A DNA stretch of 64,000 nucleotides, taken from Spirochaetales bacterium (lineage in GTDB: Bacteria > Spirochaetota > Spirochaetia > SZUA-6 > RPPD01). This document shows positions 44,899-51,889 of the stretch, one piece after another. The stretch spans positions 224,100-288,099 of the forward strand of contig JAFGGG010000004.1 in the NCBI GenBank assembly GCA_016930675.1, in the 5' to 3' direction. The position numbers and the translations under genes are program-made. Position 1 is the first letter of the stretch. The number at the start of each line of letters is the position of its first letter. The notes beneath the pieces were generated by a model. It saw only the letters and a list, made by a program, of their open reading frames with translations, made no database searches and was not told the DNA's origin.

Positions 44899-45948
44899 TC
44901 ATAACATAAGATCTTCAGGGGAGAGGGGGAAACCGCTTGTTTGCGCGGCTTCAAGCATATGATTTGTTTCACGGATCAGAAGAGCTTCCACACCCTGCCT
45001 CTGTTCAAGAAAGGACAGGCCTTTTTTAAATCCGAGCACAAAGGCCGCGGTTGCCAGACCGTCCGCAATTGTGCAGTTGTCGGCGATAACCGTGACGGAA
45101 ACCAGTTCTGCGGCCGGATACCCGGTATGGGGATCGATGATATGGTGGTACCTTTTGCCATTCTGAATGAAAAAGCGCTCATAATCACCGGAAGTGACTA
45201 TGGCTTTGTTTGTTTGTGAGCTGTCAATTTCGATAATACAGAGAAATGCCTTGGATGATCGCCTGTCATGGTCATTTTCCTCCTGCGACGCATAGCGAGG
45301 ATGGCGAACAGCTATCTTCCAGGGATTTCCGTCGGGTTTGGCACCGGAGAGAAGCAGATCTCCTCCGGCATCTATCATATAGTTTGTGTACCCCTGCCCG
45401 GATAAATAATGCGCCATAAAATCAACAACAGCGCCTTTGGCAATCCCGCCTAAATCCAGGCCCATCTGCGGGGCAATACTGATCTGATTATTTTTTTGAA
45501 TTATTACTCTTTTATAGTTGATGAGGGGAAGAACCTTTCTGATCTCCTTGTATATGGGAACTCTGCCTCCTGTTTCGAACTCCCAAAGGTTAAGCAAAGG
45601 TAGAATAGTGGGATCGAACGCCCCTCCGCTGTTTTCCGCCAGATCCAACGCCTGCTGAACTATTGCGGTTAGCTGAGGAGGAAGGGTAGCAGATCCCTCA
45701 TTATTTAGTGAAAATAAAGGACTCTCCGGTAAGCGGTGATCGAAAAGCAATGCTTCTGTGCTTGCTTTTTGCTTGATAGTCTGCCAATCGGGAAGAACAT
45801 CGGTATAAATACCCACGGTCACATAGGTTGACATCGCGGGAAATGTTTCCTTATACAAAGCCGTGCTGTTGTTGCAGGCTATCTCGCTTTGCAGCAGAAT
45901 AAGTACAATAAAGAGACACACTATGTGAAGATGTTTTCTTTGATGCAT
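44899..45948 (-). CDS. apbE: FAD:protein FMN transferase lipoprotein (ApbE)
   Basis: ApbE attaches FMN covalently to Thr of target proteins such as Rnf/Nqr subunits, outside the cytoplasmic membrane. Residues 1-25 form a lipoprotein signal (SEIAC with Cys about 25). Then TFPAMSTYVTVGIYTD, GGAFDPTILPLLNLWEF, LDLGGIAKGAVVDFMA, MIDAGGDLLLSG and the metal-site region VTSGDYERFFIQNGKRYHHIIDPHTGYPA are all present, so it should be active. No Rnf/Nqr genes are in the window; the target is elsewhere. Confidence 0.95.
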   Translation of the reverse strand: MHQRKHLHIVCLFIVLILLQSEIACNNSTALYKETFPAMSTYVTVGIYTDVLPDWQTIKQKASTEALLFDHRLPESPLFSLNNEGSATLPPQLTAIVQQALDLAENSGGAFDPTILPLLNLWEFETGGRVPIYKEIRKVLPLINYKRVIIQKNNQISIAPQMGLDLGGIAKGAVVDFMAHYLSGQGYTNYMIDAGGDLLLSGAKPDGNPWKIAVRHPRYASQEENDHDRRSSKAFLCIIEIDSSQTNKAIVTSGDYERFFIQNGKRYHHIIDPHTGYPAAELVSVTVIADNCTIADGLATAAFVLGFKKGLSFLEQRQGVEALLIRETNHMLEAAQTSGFPLSPEDLML

Positions 45949-46017
45949 AGTTTGGTTTTTAATGTATCGTATTATGTTTTATTTGGCAAGATTTTGCTCA
46001 TTATAAAAATATTACTA

Positions 46018-46082
46018 TGGCTCACGGATTAACACGGACGGACACGGATAACTATGCAGATACTAAAAATCCGTGAAAATCT
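46018..46082. repeat. CACGGAT-rich intergenic stretch
   Basis: CACGGATT, CACGGAC and CACGGAT occur as close direct repeats (46023-46050), and ATCCGTG follows inverted at 46069-46075. Such CACGGATTAACACGGA strings recur in many unrelated bacterial genomes as short dispersed intergenic repeats. Origin here unknown. Confidence 0.45.
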
Positions 46083-46099
46083 ATGAGCTGATTCCTTGG

Positions 46100-46129
46100 T
46101 TGCGGTCTTGTATGTGGCTATGCTATAAT
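46100..46129 (+). promoter_or_regulatory. Promoter of era, message probably leaderless
   Basis: TTGCGG (46100-46105), 18 bases, perfect TATAAT (46124-46129). The ATG is at 46139, only 9 bases after the -10, so transcription should start at or within about 3 bases of the start codon. No Shine-Dalgarno site is present. Confidence 0.6.
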
Positions 46130-46138
46130 GTGCCGTAT

Positions 46139-47014
46139 ATGAAATCCGCGTTTATCGAGCTGATCGGGAGACCGTCGACAGGAAAATCTTCTCTGCTGAA
46201 CAGAATCTGTGGCCATAAGATATCGATAATTTCAAATGTACCTCAAACAACCAGGAATAAAGTCCGCGGCATTTATACGGAAAAAAGAGGTCAGCTGGTA
46301 TTTATCGATACTCCCGGTTTCCACAGTTCTGAAAAAAAATTCAATACGTATTTAAAGGATTTGGCTGTAACCACTCTGAATGAAGTCGATATCGTGCTTT
46401 ATCTGCTTGATGTAACACGTGCGATTGGTCATGAGGAGGAAACTCTGATATCGCTGATGAAGAATTTCAAACAGAAGCTGGTGATCGGATTGAATAAGAT
46501 AGATGTAACACCCAATTACGAACAGCAGTTTCAGACACTGTTAAAGACCTCATTTGATGATGCGCCGAAGCTTAGCCTTTCATGTAAAAACGGTCAGGGA
46601 GTGCAACAGCTGCTTTCCGTGCTGTTTGAAAAAGCGCCGGAAGGGGAGCTTTATTATCCGGATGAGTATTACACGGATCAGACTCCTGAATTTCGTATTT
46701 CCGAAATTGTTCGGGAAAAAGTGATTCTTAATACACGCCAGGAAGTTCCCCACGCCGTGTATATAGAGATCGCTGATATGGAAATGCGACAGGCTGAGAA
46801 TACACTGTGGGTGAGAGGTTTTATCTGCGTGGAAAGGGAGTCGCAGAAAGGTATTATTGTAGGTAAAGGCGGGGATACCATAAAAAAAATTATGATGCAG
46901 GCCAGGGAGGATGTGGCGGTACTTTTTCCGTATAGCCTGGAACTGGATTTCCGGGTAAAAGTTCGATCAAAATGGAAGAGGAATGACATGCTGCTGAAGA
47001 AGCTTATAATGTAA
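46139..47014 (+). CDS. era: GTPase Era
   Basis: Era is a GTPase that binds 16S rRNA in 30S assembly. The 291-residue product has G1 GRPSTGKSSL, switch region SNVPQTTRNKVRGIYT, G3 DTPG (FIDTPGFHSS), G4 NKID and a C-terminal KH domain with GIIVGKGGDTIKKI. G1 carries Thr where most Era have Asn/Val (GRPNVGKS). ATG 46139 is right next to the promoter; the frame is open 22 codons further but those would precede transcription. It converges with rpiA. Confidence 0.95.
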   Translation: MKSAFIELIGRPSTGKSSLLNRICGHKISIISNVPQTTRNKVRGIYTEKRGQLVFIDTPGFHSSEKKFNTYLKDLAVTTLNEVDIVLYLLDVTRAIGHEEETLISLMKNFKQKLVIGLNKIDVTPNYEQQFQTLLKTSFDDAPKLSLSCKNGQGVQQLLSVLFEKAPEGELYYPDEYYTDQTPEFRISEIVREKVILNTRQEVPHAVYIEIADMEMRQAENTLWVRGFICVERESQKGIIVGKGGDTIKKIMMQAREDVAVLFPYSLELDFRVKVRSKWKRNDMLLKKLIM

Positions 47015-47022
47015 ACTTTGAG

Positions 47023-47727
47023 TTATGTTTGTATGTGATCGACTTTGCCGTCTGCAGTGCCCACAAAAATATGGTTTACCTGACGGCAGAACAGACCGGA
47101 TTCAACAACACCAGGAATAGCACTCAGACTTTTTTCCAGAGCATCTGGATGTTCAATGCTTTTGAATTTTGCATGCAGTAACAGATTACCGTGTTCCGTA
47201 TAAACAGGACCGGCGAAATTGGTGGCCATCAATAAATTTACTTTTGCCCCTAAGGATTCAAGTTGACGGGAAACGGTAAGCTGGGCTTCCGGAACAACTT
47301 CCACGGGAACGGCGAATTTAATTCCCAATTTATCCACTATCTTGCTGAAATCGGCAACTACGGCAAAATGCACAGATGCGTAGGCGGTGATTTTTTCGCT
47401 AAGCAGCGCTCCTCCATGACCTTTAATGAGTCTGTACTGCGGATCTATCTCATCGGCTCCGTCAATAGTCAGATCAAGCTGCGCCTTAAGCGCGGGATCG
47501 GCAAGAGTGGTTATCGGTATGCCCAGGGTAAGGCATTCCAGCTTTGTCTGTAAACTGGTAGGCACAACCATGAGGTTCTGTAACTTCTGCTCGCTTTTTA
47601 ATTGGGCAATCCGGCGTACCACTTCAATTGCCGTGCTGCCGGATCCCAGACCTACTTTCATACCGCTTTTAATGAGAGTATCCGCCGCAGTATAAGCTAC
47701 AAGTTTTTTAATCTCGTTTTTTTCCAT
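47023..47727 (-). CDS. rpiA: Ribose-5-phosphate isomerase A
   Basis: RpiA interconverts ribose 5-phosphate and ribulose 5-phosphate in the pentose phosphate pathway. GLGSGSTAIEVV is the phosphate loop, LTIDGADEIDPQYRLIKGHGGALLSEK the active-site stretch with Asp, Glu and Lys, and VVPEAQLTVSRQLESLGAK a later block. At 234 residues it is normal. GGAAGATATTC upstream of the ATG is a poor ribosome site. The membrane-anchored gene of unknown function lies upstream on the same strand, 46 bases away. Confidence 0.96.
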   Translation of the reverse strand: MEKNEIKKLVAYTAADTLIKSGMKVGLGSGSTAIEVVRRIAQLKSEQKLQNLMVVPTSLQTKLECLTLGIPITTLADPALKAQLDLTIDGADEIDPQYRLIKGHGGALLSEKITAYASVHFAVVADFSKIVDKLGIKFAVPVEVVPEAQLTVSRQLESLGAKVNLLMATNFAGPVYTEHGNLLLHAKFKSIEHPDALEKSLSAIPGVVESGLFCRQVNHIFVGTADGKVDHIQT

Positions 47728-47773
47728 AGAATATCTTCCGCAGTATCTGTTTTATGAGTGATTTGAACTTTTT

Positions 47774-48343
47774 TTAATAACGCTTATGATACAAAGAATA
47801 ATAAAATTCATAAACCTGCTTTTCACTATATTTACTGCTTTTTGGTTTAAGAGGATGAGGCTGCGCGTTAATTACTCCGCTTACCAAAGGCCAGCATTTA
47901 TTAATAAACAGGTGCAGCTCATTATTATCAATAAGCCGGTTAAGGTCCTTGACCTGCAAGAGTCCCGATTGTTCCAATCGGTATATTTTGTCAAAATAAG
48001 CGAACACGATCTGCCTGCTTTTATCTATTTCTTTTTCCACCGTTCGTTTGTTGCGGTTATCCAAAAATGTTTTCACATAGTCAAATCCGTGCTTGCGGCA
48101 GGTTTCGTGGTAGTTAATCAGGTTTTTGCGGGCCACAATATTCTTTTCCGTGTAGCGGGAATCCAGCAGATCGCTCATCATTTGCGCGCGTAGAGCTTTT
48201 TTGGTCTGTTTTGAACTGTTAAAAGCGGATAGTGCGGCACATGCAGCGAACAGGGCGATAAGCACAAGAATGGATAAAAAGATATTTGTGGTGTCGGAAT
48301 AAAAATTTTGAATGTAGGTTAAAATATCATAAAAAAACTGCAT
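47774..48343 (-). CDS. Membrane-anchored protein of unknown function
   Basis: The 189-residue protein has one N-terminal helix (about 20-43) and a cytoplasmic helical domain with RAQMMSDLLDSRYTEKNIVARKN and a Tyr/Lys-rich end. The plan resembles DUF4760-type proteins, but I am not sure of that. No catalytic motif is seen. AAAAGGTGAGAGC lies before the ATG. It may be cotranscribed with rpiA. Confidence 0.75.
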   Translation of the reverse strand: MQFFYDILTYIQNFYSDTTNIFLSILVLIALFAACAALSAFNSSKQTKKALRAQMMSDLLDSRYTEKNIVARKNLINYHETCRKHGFDYVKTFLDNRNKRTVEKEIDKSRQIVFAYFDKIYRLEQSGLLQVKDLNRLIDNNELHLFINKCWPLVSGVINAQPHPLKPKSSKYSEKQVYEFYYSLYHKRY

Positions 48344-48460
48344 AATAAGCTCTCACCTTTTAGTCTATGATTTCTTTTTATGTATCGGCAGGTTATGGTA
48401 AAGAGAAAACACCGTGTGTATAAAAAAATCAATACGGTAAATTCCGGGAGCCGGGTATTG

Positions 48461-50032
48461 TTATGATACATAAGGTGTTAGAAGCGACATTATTTTATCT
48501 CTTCCGATGGTAAGGATAAAACCGGCCAGACGGGGACCCATTTCTTTATTAATAAGAATGCGGTAGAGAGTTTTAAAAAATTCTTTGGGTTCCAGACCGT
48601 GCTCGTGAGCCAGGTTGTAAATAGACTCTGCCAGACTGCGCTCGTCATGAGAGGAAAATTTTTCATCCAGTTCCCGGTAGAGGGCGGTCACCGCGCGGCC
48701 TTGGTTTTCTGTGACGGAAACAGGCACAGCTTCCGCGTTTCGCAGATGAAAACGGAATTCAGGCGGAGCGTATGTGGTAATCCAGTTCCAGGCACAGCGC
48801 GCCCTGCTTTGTAAACGCGTATCATCTTCCGCGTCAAGCGCTTTCAGTGTAGCGGGAATTTGGCCTTCATAGATTTGAAGCAGATTGCAGAGATGGCGGA
48901 AAGGTATCTGTTCCGGTAATGCGGCAGGAATTTCCCTGACTTGAGACAGCTCATAAATCCGCTTTTCTTTTTGCTTTCTTTTTTCACTTACATCTTCACG
49001 GCCAAAATAAATCCGCTCGCATTTATCATAGTCTTCATAGATTTTAAGCACATCGAGATCAAAGGAGATGGCAAATTCGGCATTGGGCCGGGTTCCGGCG
49101 AACAGATAGCGGATAATCTCAGGTTGATAAATATACATTACATCCTGCAGGCTGATTACATCTCCGGTTGATGAAGATATTTTCCCTCCCTTTCCTTTAA
49201 TCCTGATAAAATCATATTTAAAGGTAACAGGCGGTTCATGGTTGTATACTTGCTTAACGATACTGCTCGCGGTATCGAAACTGCCTCCGGCTGAATGATG
49301 CTCTTTGCCGCCGGGTTCAAAATCTACTTTTTCATACGACCAGCGCATGGGAAAGTCCACCCGCCAGAAAAGTTTAACAGTCTGAGCTCGCTTAAGATCG
49401 AGGGTCTCGTTGTTACCGCATGCGGAACAGCTGTAACTCACAGCATACTCTCCATCCCAGTTTGAGATTTTGGTTGTGTCTTTCTGACAGGAGGTGCAAA
49501 AAATGGAAATAGGCCACCAGTCGGGGGGCAGTTCGGAGGTTCTGTGTTCATTAAGGATGGCCTTGATGGTATCTTTATTGATAAGCGCCTGCCGCATAAG
49601 CTCGGTATAGCAGCCTTTTGCATATTGTTCAGCTTGGTAAATGAATTCAGGTTCGATTCCCAACAGCGGCAGTAGTTTTTCTATTTCATACTCATTGTAA
49701 CGGGCATAACTTTCTTTGCTGCCGTGCGGATCGGGGACAACAGTAATAGGTTTGCGCAGGTGCGTTTCAAGCATCTCCTTTTGCGGCATATTGGCCGGAA
49801 TTTTCCGAAACACATCGTAATCATCCCAAGAGAAGATAAAACGCACCTGTTTGCCCAGCTCTCTTAAAGCTTTTACCACCAGATCTACGGAGATCATCTC
49901 GCGGAAATTACCTATATGCACGGTGCCCGAAGGAGTAATACCGGCGGCACATACATAAAGCTGCTTGTCTCCTTTTTCCCGGATAATTTTTAATGCGGTT
50001 ATATCTGCCCAATGAGTTGCTTCTGTTTTCAT
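48461..50032 (-). CDS. lysK: Lysyl-tRNA synthetase, class I
   Basis: A class I Rossmann-type LysRS: HIGH-like SGTVHIGNFREMI (about 37-49) and KMSKS-like KGKGGKISSSTGDVIS (about 286-301). Cys-rich inserts CTSCQKD and CSACGN (about 185-212) probably bind zinc. Most bacteria use the unrelated class II enzyme; class I is typical of archaea, spirochaetes and a few others. At 523 residues the anticodon-binding helical C-terminus is complete. This gene supports the spirochaete assignment. Confidence 0.95.
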   Translation of the reverse strand: MKTEATHWADITALKIIREKGDKQLYVCAAGITPSGTVHIGNFREMISVDLVVKALRELGKQVRFIFSWDDYDVFRKIPANMPQKEMLETHLRKPITVVPDPHGSKESYARYNEYEIEKLLPLLGIEPEFIYQAEQYAKGCYTELMRQALINKDTIKAILNEHRTSELPPDWWPISIFCTSCQKDTTKISNWDGEYAVSYSCSACGNNETLDLKRAQTVKLFWRVDFPMRWSYEKVDFEPGGKEHHSAGGSFDTASSIVKQVYNHEPPVTFKYDFIRIKGKGGKISSSTGDVISLQDVMYIYQPEIIRYLFAGTRPNAEFAISFDLDVLKIYEDYDKCERIYFGREDVSEKRKQKEKRIYELSQVREIPAALPEQIPFRHLCNLLQIYEGQIPATLKALDAEDDTRLQSRARCAWNWITTYAPPEFRFHLRNAEAVPVSVTENQGRAVTALYRELDEKFSSHDERSLAESIYNLAHEHGLEPKEFFKTLYRILINKEMGPRLAGFILTIGRDKIMSLLTPYVS

Positions 50033-50155
50033 AGACAGTAGAGTATAAAGAAGATATATGCTTTATTCAATGATGAAATTGCAAAAATGTTATTTTTACA
50101 AGAAACTCCAACGACAATTTTTAAGCAAATCTCTTTAAAAGTCGATAATTTACAT

Positions 50156-50806
50156 ATGAAAAAGCTTATTTTATTTCCGATTGTTTTTTTACTTGTAGTG
50201 ATGAATGTGTATACCGATCAATGGGGGCTGGCGTCCTGGTATGGCGGAGATTTTCACGGCAAAAAAACAGCCAATGGCGAAATCTTCAATACCAATGAGC
50301 ATACAGCCGCTCACAGGACATTGCCTTTTAACACGGTGGTGAAAGTAACCAATTTATATAATTTGAAAGCAACCCTCGTAAGGATCAACGACAGAGGACC
50401 TTTTCGTAAGGGACGTATAATCGACCTGTCCAAAGCCGCGGCAGCGGATCTTGATATGCTCGATTCAGGAGTAATTCCCGTGAGAATTGAAATCGTGGAA
50501 AAAACAAAAGATGAAGAAAAAATAAAGCCTGTAGAGACGGCTGAAACGGTTGTGCCCGTAGAACCGGTAGAGCCTGTTGCCGGAATAAAGAGCTACCGTA
50601 TACAAATAGGCGCTTTCCGTGAGGTGGAAAACGCTGAGAGGGCCAAACGACTAATCACAGCCAAAAATCTGAGTGTGGCGGTTGAAAGTACGGAAAAAGG
50701 TTTTCTCCGGGTGTATGTGGACAATATTTCAAAAGACGCTCTCAAGCAGACCGAAAAGATCTTGCATGATCTCGGTTTTCATGATTTTATAATCAGAGAA
50801 CGTTAA
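50156..50806 (+). CDS. RlpA-like protein with DPBB and SPOR domains
   Basis: A signal peptide (about 1-20) precedes a double-psi beta-barrel (about 24-112): LASWYGGDFHGKKTANGEIFN, AAHRTLPFNTVVKVTN and VRINDRGPFRKGRIIDLS with the putative catalytic Asp. A Glu/Pro/Val-rich linker (about 115-140) leads to a SPOR domain (about 142-216, SYRIQIGAFREVENAERAKRL), which binds denuded glycan at division sites. RlpA in Pseudomonas is a lytic transglycosylase. ATG 50156 is chosen because it gives a correct signal peptide; the open frame before it adds 23 unlikely residues. There is no lipobox Cys, so it is secreted and not lipidated. Confidence 0.9.
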   Translation: MKKLILFPIVFLLVVMNVYTDQWGLASWYGGDFHGKKTANGEIFNTNEHTAAHRTLPFNTVVKVTNLYNLKATLVRINDRGPFRKGRIIDLSKAAAADLDMLDSGVIPVRIEIVEKTKDEEKIKPVETAETVVPVEPVEPVAGIKSYRIQIGAFREVENAERAKRLITAKNLSVAVESTEKGFLRVYVDNISKDALKQTEKILHDLGFHDFIIRER

Positions 50807-50849
50807 TAATTATTCCTTAAAGAATAATGAAAACATGAAAGGGAAAACC

Positions 50850-51023
50850 ATGAGTGAAAAATCATGCAAAGGGGACCATACAGGTCATCTCTGTGTTTTG
50901 GCCAGTAAGGAGCTTTTTGATCAGATAAAGGAACTCACAAGAGATCCGCAGTATATCTGTTTTAACTGCGGACGAGTGGCAGATTGCGAGCATAATCTCT
51001 GTAATCCCATGCCGCTTAACTAA
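50850..51023 (+). CDS. Small Cys/His-rich protein, probably zinc-binding
   Basis: Not recognised. The 57 residues contain SCKGDHTGHLC near the start and ICFNCGRVADCEHNLC near the end: seven Cys and three His spaced like one or two zinc sites. ATG 50850 has AAAGGGAAAA directly upstream; an ATG five codons earlier is also possible. Between rlpA and proC on the same strand. I have seen no experimentally assigned role for such a protein. Confidence 0.75.
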   Translation: MSEKSCKGDHTGHLCVLASKELFDQIKELTRDPQYICFNCGRVADCEHNLCNPMPLN

Positions 51024-51100
51024 TTTAAAATTTTAAAATTCAATCGCTTCTTGATCTGAATACCTTAAATCTTTAGAATATACCCGAAAAGGATGTGTAT

Positions 51101-51889
51101 ATGAAAACAATAGGTATTATCGGATTCGGCAATATGGGGAGTGCTCTCTATAAGGGATTGGTATCCGCCAAACAAAGCTGCCATGTTCTGGTTGCCGAGT
51201 GTAATGAAAAAAAAATCCAGACTGCCGGAAAACAGTATAACCTGCGAATTGTTGCGAATAAAGAACTAGTAACGGCTGCTGATATTGTGATAATCGCGGT
51301 AAAACCTCAGGAGTTGGCAGAGTTGATTAGTGAAATCAAGACAGTTACCAAAGGTAAACGGATTATCAGTGTTGTGGCGGGCAAGCGAATTGATTTTTTT
51401 ATAAAACAGCTGGCAACAGACCAGGTGGTGAGGTTTATGCCCAATCTGGCGGCAGTTAAAGGCCTTGCGGCTGTGGGCATGAGTTCAGGCTCAAAAGTAA
51501 GCAATGAGTTCCGTAAGGATTGTTTGGAAATCGCACAGGCTATCGGTGTGCCGTATACCATGCCGGAAAGCCTGATGCCGGCGGTTACCGGGTTATCCGG
51601 ATCCGGTATTGGCTATGTGTTCGCTTTTATTCACGCTTTGGCGTTGGGCGGAGTGCACGCCGGGTTCAAATATGACGAAGCCGTGGCAATTGCGCTAACA
51701 ACAGTGGAAGGGGCAGCCGCCTTTTTAAAAGACACGGGGCAAAACCCGATTGAAGCCTTAAGCAAGGTGATCTCTCCTGCGGGTACTACGATCCAGGGCA
51801 TAAAAACTCTGGAAGAACTGGGATTCACTCATGCGGTTATGGATGCGGTAGCGGCTGCTGCCGAAAGGGCTAAAGATTTTGAAGTATAG
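51101..51889 (+). CDS. proC: Pyrroline-5-carboxylate reductase
   Basis: ProC catalyses the last step of proline synthesis with NAD(P)H. GIIGFGNMGSALYKGL binds the cofactor, IIAVKPQELAEL is the mid-domain block, and GLSGSGIGYVFAFIHALALGGVHAGF with GAAAFLKDTG and SPAGTTIQGIKTLEELGF is the C-terminal signature. The length of 262 is normal. ATG 51101 follows AAAAGGATG. The metallopeptidase gene starts 11 bases before its stop. Confidence 0.96.
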   Translation: MKTIGIIGFGNMGSALYKGLVSAKQSCHVLVAECNEKKIQTAGKQYNLRIVANKELVTAADIVIIAVKPQELAELISEIKTVTKGKRIISVVAGKRIDFFIKQLATDQVVRFMPNLAAVKGLAAVGMSSGSKVSNEFRKDCLEIAQAIGVPYTMPESLMPAVTGLSGSGIGYVFAFIHALALGGVHAGFKYDEAVAIALTTVEGAAAFLKDTGQNPIEALSKVISPAGTTIQGIKTLEELGFTHAVMDAVAAAAERAKDFEV

